A stretch of DNA of 64,000 bases from JAKIWV01 sp963773945 (GCA_963773945.1 CAVZDD010000005.1:1-64000), one strand, 5' to 3'. Shown: positions 50,973 to 59,645, numbered from the stretch's first letter. A program made the numbers and translations. Notes: generated by a model from the sequence alone, not told the origin.

Positions 50973-51824
50973 ATGGAGAACTCCCCGGTCGTCCCGTCCC
51001 TCACCCCCGCGCCTCCCGGCCCCTCGGCGCCGGCGAAGAACCTCCGCGAAGGGGGGACGATCGAACCCGTCCGCGAAATCCTGTGGGGGTCCGAGGTCGG
51101 CGTGCGGAAGTACGAAACGCCGGACGAACTACCCGAGGAGCTGCGCAAGCTCATCGTCAAGCTGATGGTCGTCCAGGCCGACACCGAGTTCGCCTCCATC
51201 CAGCAGCACCGACCCTGGCTCGACCACGCGCCGACGCTCGAGGACCGCTGGATCGAGGCTCGGATCGTCGCCGACGAGGCGCGTCACGGACTCCAGGCCT
51301 GCCGGATCCTGAAGGACTTCGGGGAAGAGGGTCAGGGGTGGATCGATGATCTACTCGCCAAGAAGGAGGGGGAGCACAAGCTCGACGCCTTCAACATGAA
51401 GTTCGACGCCTGGGCCGATGTCGGCGCGTTCACCTGTCTTGTGGACCGCGTCGGGGTCTACCAGCTCCGGGCCTTCCAGGAATGTTCGTATGGCCCGCTC
51501 GCCCGCGCCATGCCGCTCATGCTCTCGGAGGAACAGCTCCACCTCAATTTCGGCGCCAATGTCCTCCGCCGGATGGTACGCGAGGGACCCAAGTACGTCG
51601 GTACGGCCGACGAAGCCCAGGCCGCCGTCCGCAAGTGGTACCCGCGGGCTCTCGACATGTTCGGCCACTCCAACTCGGAGACGAGCCGGAAGGCGATCAA
51701 GTTCGGTCTCAAGCGCTGGACGAATGAGGAGGCGCGCGAGCGCTTCATCGCCGAATCGTCGCCCATTCTCCAGAAGATGGGGCTCGAAGTGCCCCCGTCC
51801 GACTACGACCGTCGGATTCAGTGA
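50973..51824 (+). CDS. PaaA/BoxB-like ferritin-fold diiron protein
   Basis: 283 residues. EARIVADEARHGLQ (Glu-x2-His) and LMLSEEQLHLNFG (Glu-x2-His) supply the diiron ligands of the phenylacetyl-CoA epoxidase catalytic subunit (PaaA) and benzoyl-CoA epoxidase BoxB. VQADTEFASIQQHRPWL is the first ligand helix. The reductase and accessory subunits (PaaB, C, D, E) are not adjacent, and none is seen in the window. It lies next to an enoyl-CoA hydratase. It may oxidise a different CoA thioester. The stop overlaps the mvaD stop by 7 nt in convergent fashion. Confidence 0.78.
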   Translation: MENSPVVPSLTPAPPGPSAPAKNLREGGTIEPVREILWGSEVGVRKYETPDELPEELRKLIVKLMVVQADTEFASIQQHRPWLDHAPTLEDRWIEARIVADEARHGLQACRILKDFGEEGQGWIDDLLAKKEGEHKLDAFNMKFDAWADVGAFTCLVDRVGVYQLRAFQECSYGPLARAMPLMLSEEQLHLNFGANVLRRMVREGPKYVGTADEAQAAVRKWYPRALDMFGHSNSETSRKAIKFGLKRWTNEEARERFIAESSPILQKMGLEVPPSDYDRRIQ

Positions 51825-52852
51825 GTCGCGCGACCGCGGGGCCGGAGCTCTCGGGCCGCAAGCCCGGGGGAGAACAGTCGGGTCGCCGCCACGCCGGGAA
51901 TCTTCCGCAGTCGGCCCCGGACTGTGGCAACGTGCTCCTGGAATGTGAACACGTGGACATGCGCGCCGGCGTCGTGGGTGTAGCCTGCGATGGGGTGACC
52001 GGACTTCCGATTGAGGTCGAGGACCGCGCTCAGCACGGCGCGGGAGGCGGGGGTCAGGTAATCCAGCGAAGGCACCGTGGTTTCGCAGACGTGTCGGAAG
52101 TCGTCGCATTCCGCGATCACGAGCTCGAGAAAACGGTCGGCCGCGCGGGTCCGGAGGGCGCTGCGGATGGCCGTCAGCCGCCGCGGTACTGTTCGCATCC
52201 GCTCGGCATAAGCGGGGGACGTGCGAACGGTCTCCTGCATCGCGCGGGTCGAACGGACCCGTTTCTCGGGGGCATCGGCGATCATGGCGACGACGTCCCG
52301 GAGTTCCGGCCAGTGGTTGGAGGGAAACAAGGGCCGCGCGAAACAGTCGCGGCCGTCTGCTCGGTGGCCGGCCTGCCACTCCACGAACCCGCCAAAGATC
52401 GAGCGGCTCGCACTGCCCGACCCTCGACGGGCGAGTCGAGAGAGCTCGCGCGGGGACAGCCGCAGACCCGCGGCGATACTGGCGGCACCGGCCAACGCGG
52501 CGAATCCGCTCGCGGAACTCGCCAGGCCGCTGGCGATCGGGAAGTTATTCTCGGAGTGGACCTCGGCGAAGGACGCGAGGTTTGCCTCCTCCCGCACGAT
52601 CTGGAGGAACTCGACGACGCTTTCGAGCGGCCCGCCAGTCGCCGGCTGGCCATTCAACCAGAGCCGGTCGGACCGTAGGGAGGCTTGGAATCGGACCCAG
52701 GTCCGCGTCCGTAGACGACCCACGGTCATCGACAACGAGGAGTTGTTCGGAAGGACCAGGCGATGGTCGCGTTGGCCCCAGTACTTCACCAGGGCGATGT
52801 TGGGGGCGGCTTGGTACCCGGCCGCCCTCGAGATAGGGGGACGTTGCGACAT
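51818..52852 (-). CDS. mvaD: Diphosphomevalonate decarboxylase family protein
   Basis: 344 residues of the GHMP fold. NIALVKYWGQRD is the N-terminal Lys-containing motif. ENNFPIASGLASSASGFAAL is the ATP loop, and GSGSASRSIFGGFVEWQAG the Ser-Arg substrate loop. The catalytic Asp is in THDAGAHVHVF. It converts 5-diphosphomevalonate to isopentenyl diphosphate, or carries out a related decarboxylation or phosphorylation in archaeal variant pathways. The active-site set looks complete for the classical reaction, but sequence alone does not separate it from phosphomevalonate or bisphosphomevalonate decarboxylase. Confidence 0.88.
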   Translation of the reverse strand: MSQRPPISRAAGYQAAPNIALVKYWGQRDHRLVLPNNSSLSMTVGRLRTRTWVRFQASLRSDRLWLNGQPATGGPLESVVEFLQIVREEANLASFAEVHSENNFPIASGLASSASGFAALAGAASIAAGLRLSPRELSRLARRGSGSASRSIFGGFVEWQAGHRADGRDCFARPLFPSNHWPELRDVVAMIADAPEKRVRSTRAMQETVRTSPAYAERMRTVPRRLTAIRSALRTRAADRFLELVIAECDDFRHVCETTVPSLDYLTPASRAVLSAVLDLNRKSGHPIAGYTHDAGAHVHVFTFQEHVATVRGRLRKIPGVAATRLFSPGLAARELRPRGRATH

Positions 52853-52916
52853 GACGGTCCGGGCGGTGCGTGCCGTGCGACTACATAGGAGCGCCGACGG
52901 GTGTGGGAACCAACGG

Positions 52917-52926
52917 CTCTTTATTC
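52917..52926 (+). promoter_or_regulatory. TATA-like box of the thioesterase operon
   Basis: CTCTTTATTC is centred 27 nt before the GTG at 52949, the spacing expected for a leaderless mRNA. It supports that start. Confidence 0.5.
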
Positions 52927-52948
52927 CAGACCGTCGGATGATAATGGC

Positions 52949-53431
52949 GTGAAACGACCGGCCCGCCCGTCGGAGCCTCGGCCCCTTCGACTACCCAGAA
53001 GCTGGGCGACGGTAGCCCGGATGCCGGGATTCCACCAATCGATCGGCTTTGTCATCGACCCGGAACGTTCCGGACCCGGCGTTTGCACTGTGCGAGGAAA
53101 GGTGCGGCCGAGGCATCTCAACATCAACGGCGTGGTGCACGGCGGAGTCTACGCCACCGTACTGGACACGGCGATGGGCGGCGCGGTGGTGAGCGTGCTG
53201 ACCGAGGGGGAGTCCACCGCGACGACCTCGCTCTACGTGGAGTTTCTGCGGTCGGCGCGCGCGGGAGTTGAACTCGTGGCCCGGGGAGAAGTCCTGCGCC
53301 GAGGTCGGCACCTCGCGTTCGTCGAGGGGAAGCTCGATGACGGATCCGGAAGGCAGTTCGCCCAGGCGCACGGAACCTGGTACATCTGGTCCGCGGACGA
53401 GGGGCGGTCGCCCCGGGCGCGTTCCGGATGA
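52949..53431 (+). CDS. PaaI-family hotdog thioesterase
   Basis: 160 residues from the GTG at 52949. HLNINGVVHGGVYATVLDTAMGGAV is the hotdog helix with the conserved N-x-HGG and Asp of PaaI/DUF4442-type acyl-CoA thioesterases; TTSLYVEFLRSA is the following strand. Hydrolyses acyl-CoA; the specific acyl group is unknown. The next gene starts at an ATGA overlap. Confidence 0.88.
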   Translation: MKRPARPSEPRPLRLPRSWATVARMPGFHQSIGFVIDPERSGPGVCTVRGKVRPRHLNINGVVHGGVYATVLDTAMGGAVVSVLTEGESTATTSLYVEFLRSARAGVELVARGEVLRRGRHLAFVEGKLDDGSGRQFAQAHGTWYIWSADEGRSPRARSG

Positions 53432-54255
53432 TGCAGCGGAGCCCGTCCGCACTCTATCGATTCGCCCAGGTCCTTCGCGTGCTCGCGATTCTCGCCCTCG
53501 TCTTCATCGTACTGTTCCTCGCGACGGTCGCGTACTCCGCCGTCGAACTAGGAGAGGGGGTCGCCAAGCAGGAAGGATCCTTGCACCATTCGATCTCGGC
53601 CGCGTTCGTGGGGACCGATATCCTCGTCAACATCACCTTCCCCATTCCGAACCAGGGGTACTACAATGTCCGGAACCTGACGCTGGTGGCGATCTTCACC
53701 AACCAGACCATCCAGTCGAGCCCGCTCGCCATTACCACCGGTGGCCCGAGCAATATTCCCGGCCATGGACGGGCGAATCTGAGCCTGCTGACGTCTTTCG
53801 ATGTGTCCAATCCCGCGGCCCCGGCGCTCTTGCTTCACGATGGAGAGATCCAAGGGGTCCTTTGGCTCAACGCCTCCTACGCGGCGGTGATACCCGTCAA
53901 CCTGGAGGTGGCGTTCGACTACCATTGGGGGGCGCCCTTTGCGAATCTCAGCTACGCCCTGGGAACCCCCCAGTTGGAGTCCAACTCGACCGTGGCGATC
54001 CCGGTAACTATCCACTTTGAGGATCACACGCCCGGCTTGACGCTCGACGGGGCCGTCGCGGTGGTCGTGACCCAGGAAAACGGGACGGTGTGTACCCGCC
54101 AGACATTTCCGTTCGATATGCGGGAGGGTCCGAACAGCGACCTCGAGACGTTCTATTCGCCCGAGACGTGCAATTTGGTCGACGCTACGATCTCCTCAAC
54201 GTTCACGGCTCCCGGGATCACTCCCATCGCCCTCCCGACGGAGACCATTCCGTGA
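53428..54255 (+). CDS. Hypothetical membrane-anchored protein
   Basis: 275 residues. One N-terminal membrane helix (about 18-42, LAILALVFIVLFLATVAY) is followed by a Ser/Thr/Asn-rich beta-type extracellular region with many Asn-x-Ser/Thr sites. Two cysteines near 222 and 250 could form a disulfide. No family recognised. It overlaps the thioesterase stop and, at its own stop, the next membrane gene (GTGA), so three genes form one operon. Confidence 0.65.
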   Translation: MMQRSPSALYRFAQVLRVLAILALVFIVLFLATVAYSAVELGEGVAKQEGSLHHSISAAFVGTDILVNITFPIPNQGYYNVRNLTLVAIFTNQTIQSSPLAITTGGPSNIPGHGRANLSLLTSFDVSNPAAPALLLHDGEIQGVLWLNASYAAVIPVNLEVAFDYHWGAPFANLSYALGTPQLESNSTVAIPVTIHFEDHTPGLTLDGAVAVVVTQENGTVCTRQTFPFDMREGPNSDLETFYSPETCNLVDATISSTFTAPGITPIALPTETIP

Positions 54256-54800
54256 GCGCCTCGTCCTACGGGGTTTCCCACCCCCCCTACGACTTTTCGG
54301 CCGTCAATAATCCGGAGGAGTCCGGCTACCAACCGCCCGGGGCCTCAGCGGCCCGGATTGCCGGGGCAGTCAGCCTGACGCTGCTCTACTTCGGTCTGGT
54401 CGGGTTACTCCCGTACTACCTGGAACAGTACGCTGCACAATACGGCCTCTCCGCGGCCATCGCCCCCGGATTCCTGCTCGTCGCCGGCGCGATCGTGGCG
54501 ATCCTCGCCGGTCTCTCCATCGCGACGAAGCCGACCCGTGCGTGGGGACCGGTGCGCGTGATGTCCGCCGGGTTCGACCTGATCTACATCTTCTATCTGT
54601 TGCAGAACCCGGTCTACACGACCGCGATCCATGGGTTCGCGATCACCCTCACCTACAGTCGGATCCTCGAACTGTTCCTGATTCCCCCGGCGATCGGACT
54701 CCTCGCCGGCGTCGTGACGACGATCGGCGACATTCGTCGCCCGTACGAGCGGGTCAGCTTCCAGTTCCCGCAGCCCGGGCCCCAGCCCCAGTACGGGTAA
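54252..54800 (+). CDS. Hypothetical four-helix membrane protein
   Basis: 182 residues from GTG at 54252. Hydrophobic segments lie near 37-58, 72-95, 105-125 and 140-165 (for example GFLLVAGAIVAILAGLSIAT). The N- and C-termini are Pro/Tyr/Gln-rich and probably cytoplasmic. It shares an overlap with the upstream membrane-anchored protein, suggesting a complex. No family recognised. Confidence 0.65.
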   Translation: MSASSYGVSHPPYDFSAVNNPEESGYQPPGASAARIAGAVSLTLLYFGLVGLLPYYLEQYAAQYGLSAAIAPGFLLVAGAIVAILAGLSIATKPTRAWGPVRVMSAGFDLIYIFYLLQNPVYTTAIHGFAITLTYSRILELFLIPPAIGLLAGVVTTIGDIRRPYERVSFQFPQPGPQPQYG

Positions 54801-54831
54801 GCGATTTGAGCCCCGGCGCCCGTGCGTCGGC

Positions 54832-55020
54832 ATGACCGCTTCCAAGCCGTCGGGCGACCCGCCGGATATCGCCCGTGAAGTCCAGTCGCTGGCGCGTGAC
54901 GTGGCCCGGGATGCGCTGACAGCCGCGCGCCTCAGCCTCCGCTTGGCCGAACGGTTCGGACGCGAAGGTTTTGACTGGGTCGAGAAGACCGCGGATCGCG
55001 TCCTCAAGGACCGAAAGTAG
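54832..55020 (+). CDS. Small helical hypothetical protein
   Basis: 62 residues, charged amphipathic helix (AREVQSLARDVARDALTAAR and onward). It has an ATG, lies 32 nt after the membrane operon, and ends just before the 5S rRNA promoter. No family recognised; small size limits confidence. Confidence 0.45.
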   Translation: MTASKPSGDPPDIAREVQSLARDVARDALTAARLSLRLAERFGREGFDWVEKTADRVLKDRK

Positions 55021-55045
55021 GGCGGCGGCGGGGCGGCCCGGCGAA

Positions 55046-55055
55046 CGTTAAATAC
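55046..55055 (+). promoter_or_regulatory. TATA box of the 5S rRNA gene
   Basis: CGTTAAATAC is centred about 26 nt before the 5' end of the 5S rRNA, matching an archaeal promoter. Confidence 0.6.
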
Positions 55056-55075
55056 GGCCGCCCCGCTCAAGCGCT

Positions 55076-55202
55076 TGGCCGACGGCCATAGCGGTGGGGC
55101 AACACCCGGTCTCATTCCGAACCCGGAAGTTAAGCCCACTGGCGATCCGTGCAGTACCTGAAGTACGCGAGTCTACGGGAAACACGGAAAGCTGTCGGCC
55201 TC
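55076..55202 (+). rRNA. rrf: 5S ribosomal RNA
   Basis: The core CATTCCGAACCCGGAAGTTAAG and the loop region CCCACTGGCGATCCG are diagnostic for 5S rRNA. The terminal helix pairs GGCCGAC at 55077 with GTCGGCC ending at 55200. Length is about 125 nt; ends are good to a few bases. No 16S or 23S gene is in the window, so the 5S gene is unlinked from them here. Confidence 0.93.
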
Positions 55203-55279
55203 CGCCTCTCCTCCAGGAGACCGGGTCTCTCATGGGACTTGCCCAAGCGCTAAATCACGTGCGGGGGTCGGACTCTTTC

Positions 55280-56194
55280 ATGTGGCTGGGCGCGCACATC
55301 GGAATCGCGGACGGATTGGCCGAGGCCGTCGTGACCGGCCGCGGGATCGGCTGCGAGGCGATTCAGATCTTCTCGAAGAGTCCCCAGATGTGGGGCTCGG
55401 CCCCGATCGACCCAGCGAACGCCCAGGCGTTCCGGGAAGCGGTTGTCCGCGAGGGGCTGCATAGTTGCGCCGTCCACCAGAGCTACCTTCCGAACCTCGC
55501 CTCGCCGAAGAAGGCCCTCCTCGGTCGCTCGCGCAAGACGTTCGTGGACGAGCTACGTCGGGCCGAACAGCTGGGCGTTCCCGCGTTGATCTTCCATCCC
55601 GGCGCTCATATCGGCGAGGGGGTGGATGCCGGGCTTCGCCGCATCGTGGAGAGCATCGATTGGGCCGTAGGGGAGACGCCGGACATCACCTGCCGGGCGC
55701 TCCTTGAGAACGCCGCCGGACAGGGCTCGACGTTGGGTTCGACCTTCGAGGAACTCGCCTGGGTGCTGGACCACGTATCCGACCGCGCCCGGGTCGGCGT
55801 CACGATCGATACGTGCCATCTGTTCGCCTCGGGTGTCGATTTCCGGACCGAAGAGCAGTACGCCGACGTGATCAAGCATCTGGACGCGACGGTCGGACTG
55901 GCCGACGTCCGGGCCTTTCACCTCAACGATTCGAAAGGGCCGCTGGGCTGCAAACTGGACCGGCATGAGAACATCGGCAAGGGGCTGCTGGGATTGGAAG
56001 GATTCCGGCATTTCCTCAACGATAGCCAGTGGGCTTCGACCCCCGGTTACCTCGAGACCCCGATCGGCGACGAGGGGTACGGGACGTACAAACAGGACCT
56101 GATCACCCTGCGCTCGCTCGTCCGGACCGTGCCGGTTCCCGCCCCCGTCGGTCGAAAAATCCCGCGTCGCCGGGTGTCGGTCTCGCCATCTTAA
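55280..56194 (+). CDS. nfo: Endonuclease IV (AP endonuclease)
   Basis: 304 residues from ATG at 55280, giving the family start MWLGAHIGIADGL; an ATG at 55232 would extend it. Zinc ligands are in AVHQSYLPNL, LIFHPGAHIG, ALLENAAGQG, VTIDTCHLFASG, FHLNDSK and GYLETP, in the order expected. It cuts DNA at abasic sites in base-excision repair. A TAAAT box at about 55251 lies 29 nt upstream of the chosen start. The C-terminal tail is basic and rich in Arg/Pro/Val. Confidence 0.92.
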   Translation: MWLGAHIGIADGLAEAVVTGRGIGCEAIQIFSKSPQMWGSAPIDPANAQAFREAVVREGLHSCAVHQSYLPNLASPKKALLGRSRKTFVDELRRAEQLGVPALIFHPGAHIGEGVDAGLRRIVESIDWAVGETPDITCRALLENAAGQGSTLGSTFEELAWVLDHVSDRARVGVTIDTCHLFASGVDFRTEEQYADVIKHLDATVGLADVRAFHLNDSKGPLGCKLDRHENIGKGLLGLEGFRHFLNDSQWASTPGYLETPIGDEGYGTYKQDLITLRSLVRTVPVPAPVGRKIPRRRVSVSPS

Positions 56195-56198
56195 TATG
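56190..56198 (+). promoter_or_regulatory. TATA box of the transketolase operon
   Basis: CTTAATATG is centred about 28 nt before the GTG at 56222. The nfo stop codon overlaps it. Confidence 0.5.
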
Positions 56199-56221
56199 CG
56201 CCCCCCGATGGAACGCCTCTG

Positions 56222-57064
56222 GTGATCGCATCCGGGGCGTCGCCGGAGGTGGTGGAGCAACTCTCCACGACGGCGCGTCAGATCCGCCAGGACATCATCC
56301 GGATGACCTATCACGCCGGCAGCGGCCATCCCGGAGGCAGCCTGTCCGTCACCGACCTCGTGACGGCGCTAGTGTTCCACGAGCTCCGGATCGACCCCGA
56401 ACGGCCGGACTGGCCCGAACGGGACCGGTTGGTTCTCTCGAAGGGCCACGCGGCGCCGGCCCTTTACTCGGCCCTCGCCCATCGAGGGTTCTTCGACCCC
56501 AAGATTCTCCCAACGTTGCGCGAACTTGGCAGCCCCCTGCAGGGACATGTCGACCGTCGTAAGCTGCCCGCCGTCGAAGCCTCCACGGGGTGCCTCGGCC
56601 AGGGGATCGGAGTGGCCGTGGGCATGGCGCTCGACGCGCGGCTGGCCGCCCGTCCGAGTCGAGTCTTCGCGGTCATCGGGGATGGAGAATGCCAGGCCGG
56701 ACTTACCTGGGAGGCGCTGATGGCGGGCGGTCACTACGCTCTGGACAATCTCGTGGTCATTCTCGACCGGAACGGCCTCGAGACGGACGGGAAGACTGAG
56801 GACCTGATGGGCATCGAGCCGATCGTGGACAAGTTCCGCGCGTTCCGATACGATACGCTCGACATCGACGGGCACAATTTCACGGCCATCCTCGACGGAC
56901 TCGCCCATGCGCGGGCGACGAAGGGCCACCCGACCGCGATCGTGGCCCGGACGGTGAAGGGCAAGGGCGTCTCCTTCATGGAGAACACGCACGTCTGGCA
57001 TGGAAAAGCCCCGAATCGGGAAGAGGCCGAACGCGCCCTCGCCGAGCTCGGCGGGAGCCTCTGA
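56222..57064 (+). CDS. Transketolase, N-terminal subunit
   Basis: 280 residues from a GTG placed by the TATA box. HAGSGHPGGSLSVTD is the TPP-enzyme start, LSKGHAAPALY follows, and GDGECQAGLTWEAL then NLVVILDRNGLETDG form the GDG-x-N thiamine-diphosphate and Mg site. This is the pyrimidine-side half of a split transketolase as found in many archaea. The C-terminal half starts 9 nt later. It exchanges two-carbon units among sugar phosphates. Confidence 0.93.
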   Translation: MIASGASPEVVEQLSTTARQIRQDIIRMTYHAGSGHPGGSLSVTDLVTALVFHELRIDPERPDWPERDRLVLSKGHAAPALYSALAHRGFFDPKILPTLRELGSPLQGHVDRRKLPAVEASTGCLGQGIGVAVGMALDARLAARPSRVFAVIGDGECQAGLTWEALMAGGHYALDNLVVILDRNGLETDGKTEDLMGIEPIVDKFRAFRYDTLDIDGHNFTAILDGLAHARATKGHPTAIVARTVKGKGVSFMENTHVWHGKAPNREEAERALAELGGSL

Positions 57065-57073
57065 GGACAGGCC

Positions 57074-58024
57074 ATGGCCGAGAGGAAGTCGGAGAGTCTT
57101 CGGGACGCCTACGGACAGACCCTGGTGGAGTTGGGGGAGCGGGACCCGTCGCTCGTCGTGCTGGATGCCGACCTGTCCGGATCGACCCGCACGGCCCTGT
57201 TCGGCAAGCGGTTCCCAGAGCGATTCTTCAACGTCGGCGTAATGGAGCCCACGATGATGACCATCGCGTCGGGACTAGCGCTCGGCGGTCGGACCGTCTT
57301 TGCCAGCACCTTCGCGGTGTTCGCCGCGGGTCAGGCGTACAACGCGGTCCGTCAATCCGTCTGCTACAATCGTTCGAATGTCAAGATCGTCGCGACCCAC
57401 GGCGGCCTGTTGGTAGGCGGCGATGGCGGGACGCACCAGATGCTCGAGGATATCGCGTTGATGCGGAGCCTGCCGGGCATGACCGTCATTGTTCCGGGCG
57501 ACGGCCCGACGACCCGGGCGGCTATCCAGGCGATCGCCGCGTTCGACGGGCCGGCCTACGTGCGCCTCACGCGGGAGAACCTGCCCGTCGTGACCGATGG
57601 CGCGTTCACGCTCGGCCGGGCCGCCGAGCTGCGCGACGGGTCGGACCTCACGATCGTGGCGATCGGTGCGATGCTCGCCCGGGCCCTCGATGTGGCCGAG
57701 GAGCTCCACCAGGCCGGAGTCGAAGCTCGGGTCCTCGACTTTGCGAGCATCAAGCCGGCCGACGAGAAGGCGATCATCCGGGCGGCCCGGGAGACCGGTG
57801 CGATCCTCACGATGGAGGAACACAACGTGCTCACCGGGCTGGGCGCCCTCGTGGCCTCCGCGACCTCGACCACCTACCCGGTGCCGGTACGCCAGGTCGG
57901 CGTGCCGGACCTGTTCGGAGAGAGCGGAGACCCCTGGAAACTGCTGGACCACTACGGACTCTCCCAGAAGCACGCGCTCGACGAGGCTTGGGCGCTCCTG
58001 CAAGTCCGCGGAAAGGTTTCGTAG
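57074..58024 (+). CDS. Transketolase, C-terminal subunit
   Basis: 316 residues. FNVGVMEPTMMTIASGLALGG contains the catalytic Glu that activates thiamine diphosphate. VATHGGLLVGGDGGTHQMLED is the substrate-channel region, and LTMEEHNVLTGLGALVAS belongs to the C-terminal domain. It completes the split enzyme with the preceding gene. The pair is followed by transaldolase. Confidence 0.93.
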   Translation: MAERKSESLRDAYGQTLVELGERDPSLVVLDADLSGSTRTALFGKRFPERFFNVGVMEPTMMTIASGLALGGRTVFASTFAVFAAGQAYNAVRQSVCYNRSNVKIVATHGGLLVGGDGGTHQMLEDIALMRSLPGMTVIVPGDGPTTRAAIQAIAAFDGPAYVRLTRENLPVVTDGAFTLGRAAELRDGSDLTIVAIGAMLARALDVAEELHQAGVEARVLDFASIKPADEKAIIRAARETGAILTMEEHNVLTGLGALVASATSTTYPVPVRQVGVPDLFGESGDPWKLLDHYGLSQKHALDEAWALLQVRGKVS

Positions 58025-58061
58025 TCCGAGCGCCGTGGGACGAACCACCCTCCGAGGTCCG

Positions 58062-58733
58062 ATGAAGCTCTTCCTCGATACCGCGAACCTGAGCGAGATC
58101 CGCACGATGTGGGAGATCGGAATCCTCGACGGGGTGACCACGAACCCCACCCTCGTCGCGAAGGAGGGCCGGGTCTTCGAGGACGTGCTCAAGGAGATCT
58201 GCGCACTCGGCGTTCCCTCCGTGTCCGCCGAGGTCGTCGCGACGGAGAAGGAAGGGATGCTCAAGGAGGGTCACTACCTCGCCGCTCTCCATCCATCGAT
58301 CTACGTGAAATGCCCCATGACGCCGGCCGGCCTCGCCGCGACCAAGGTCCTGGCCGCGGAGGGGATTCGCGTTAACATGACGCTCGTCTTCTCGGCAAAC
58401 CAGGCATTGCTGGCGGCCAAGGTGGGCGCGACGTACGTGAGCCCGTTCATCGGTCGATTGGACGACCACGGGGAAGACGGCATGATGCTAATCCGCGACA
58501 TCGTGCAGATCTACCGAAATTACCGGTACCCGACCCAGGTGCTGGCGGCGAGCATCCGGCACCCGGTCCACGTGCTGGACGCGGCCAAGGCCGGGGCCGA
58601 TATCGCGACCCTTCCGTATTCCGTGATGGAGAAGCTCTCCCACCACCCGCTCACCGATATCGGCCTCGCCCAGTTCCTGAAGGACTGGGAGAAGGTCCCT
58701 AAGACCGTGCGAGTCCCGCCGTCGGACCGGTGA
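58062..58733 (+). CDS. tal: Transaldolase (Fsa-type)
   Basis: 223 residues from ATG at 58062. MKLFLDTANLSEIR and GVTTNPTLVAKEG open the short transaldolase/fructose-6-phosphate aldolase fold. IYVKCPMTPAG has the Schiff-base Lys, and RVNMTLVFSANQALLA and YVSPFIGRLDDHG follow. ASIRHPVHVLDAAKAGADIATLP is the C-terminal phosphate site. It transfers dihydroxyacetone units in the pentose phosphate route. The next gene overlaps by 4 nt. Confidence 0.93.
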   Translation: MKLFLDTANLSEIRTMWEIGILDGVTTNPTLVAKEGRVFEDVLKEICALGVPSVSAEVVATEKEGMLKEGHYLAALHPSIYVKCPMTPAGLAATKVLAAEGIRVNMTLVFSANQALLAAKVGATYVSPFIGRLDDHGEDGMMLIRDIVQIYRNYRYPTQVLAASIRHPVHVLDAAKAGADIATLPYSVMEKLSHHPLTDIGLAQFLKDWEKVPKTVRVPPSDR

Positions 58734-59014
58734 CGTCGACGGAGCTCCTCGCCAAGTACCTGCGCCTCACGACGGAGGCGCTCGATCGGGTGAAACCGTC
58801 GGTGCCAAGTCGGTCGTTCCTGCAGGGAGCCGCCCAGGACTTCCTCACGATGGCCCGCTCCTATCTCGCCGACGCCCAGCACTTCCAGGAACGCGGCGAC
58901 CTCGAGCGCGCACTGGCCGCCGTCAGCTACGCGCACGGATGGCTCGACGCCGGCGTCCGTCTCGGCTTGCTCGACGGAGGGGAGGATGATGCCCGGTTCA
59001 CGCTCTTCCGGTGA
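58730..59014 (+). CDS. DUF357 protein
   Basis: 94 residues from a GTG overlapping the transaldolase stop. MARSYLADAQHFQERGDLERALAAVSYAHGWLDAG is the conserved helical pair of DUF357 (quoted as positions 42-76; key residues Asp48, Gly56, Asp57, Ser66, Tyr67, His69, Trp71, Asp73). This small archaeal family has no established function. It overlaps the translin gene by 29 nt. Confidence 0.85.
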   Translation: MTSTELLAKYLRLTTEALDRVKPSVPSRSFLQGAAQDFLTMARSYLADAQHFQERGDLERALAAVSYAHGWLDAGVRLGLLDGGEDDARFTLFR

Positions 59015-59645
59015 TCGGCACAAGCCGCCGCCGCCCGCCCTGTCCGAGAAGACCCTCGTCGAGATCGAGACGCATCTCAAGCGTCGGGAGACCCGACGGG
59101 ACGAGCTCGTCGAGCGCGCCCGGCAGCTGCGCCGGCAATCGCAGTTCGTGATGCACCAGCTCCACCAGGGACGTCGGCTGGAAGCGGCGATCCAGGATGT
59201 CCGGACCGGGGCACAGGAACTGACCCAGACCCTGCGCGAGGAGGGGGGCGTCGACGCGGGTCCGGTGCTCGCGGCGCTGCAGGAATGTGTCGAGGCCACG
59301 CTCCTCGACGCGACCTTCCAGGGCGGGGAGCTGCCCGGTCCGACGGAGATCGGCGTGGAACCGGAGCCCTACTTGCTGGGACTCGGGGACCTGATAGGGG
59401 AGCTCCGGCGTCGGGTGCTCGAGGAATTGTCGGGGGACGACCTGCCGGAGGCGGAGCGGCTCCTCGTCCTGATGGAGGAGCTCACGCACGCGCTGGCCCG
59501 GTTCGAGGCTCCCCGGAGCATCGTGTCGCTCAAGCCCAAGCAGGACACCGCGCGCGCCCTCGTCGAACGGACTCGGGGCGACCTCACGCTGGCGCGACTT
59601 CTCGTACGGGCCCGGCTTCCCCCGGCTCCCCCGGAGGAAGAATGA
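58986..59645 (+). CDS. Translin-family protein
   Basis: 219 residues. RRQSQFVMHQLHQGR, VEATLLDATFQGGELPGPTEIG and YLLGLGDLIGELRRRVLEEL match the helical translin family that binds single-stranded RNA/DNA and, in eukaryotes, forms the C3PO RNase with TRAX. The acidic pair in LGLGDLIGELRR is at the family active-site position. It overlaps both neighbours (29 nt with DUF357, 4 nt with MTA phosphorylase), so translation is coupled through the operon. Confidence 0.86.
   Translation: MMPGSRSSGDRHKPPPPALSEKTLVEIETHLKRRETRRDELVERARQLRRQSQFVMHQLHQGRRLEAAIQDVRTGAQELTQTLREEGGVDAGPVLAALQECVEATLLDATFQGGELPGPTEIGVEPEPYLLGLGDLIGELRRRVLEELSGDDLPEAERLLVLMEELTHALARFEAPRSIVSLKPKQDTARALVERTRGDLTLARLLVRARLPPAPPEEE

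Noticed and set aside
52282..52653. Minus-strand frame within mvaD
   Set aside because: It is a Ser/Arg-rich shadow in another frame of the well-supported decarboxylase gene.
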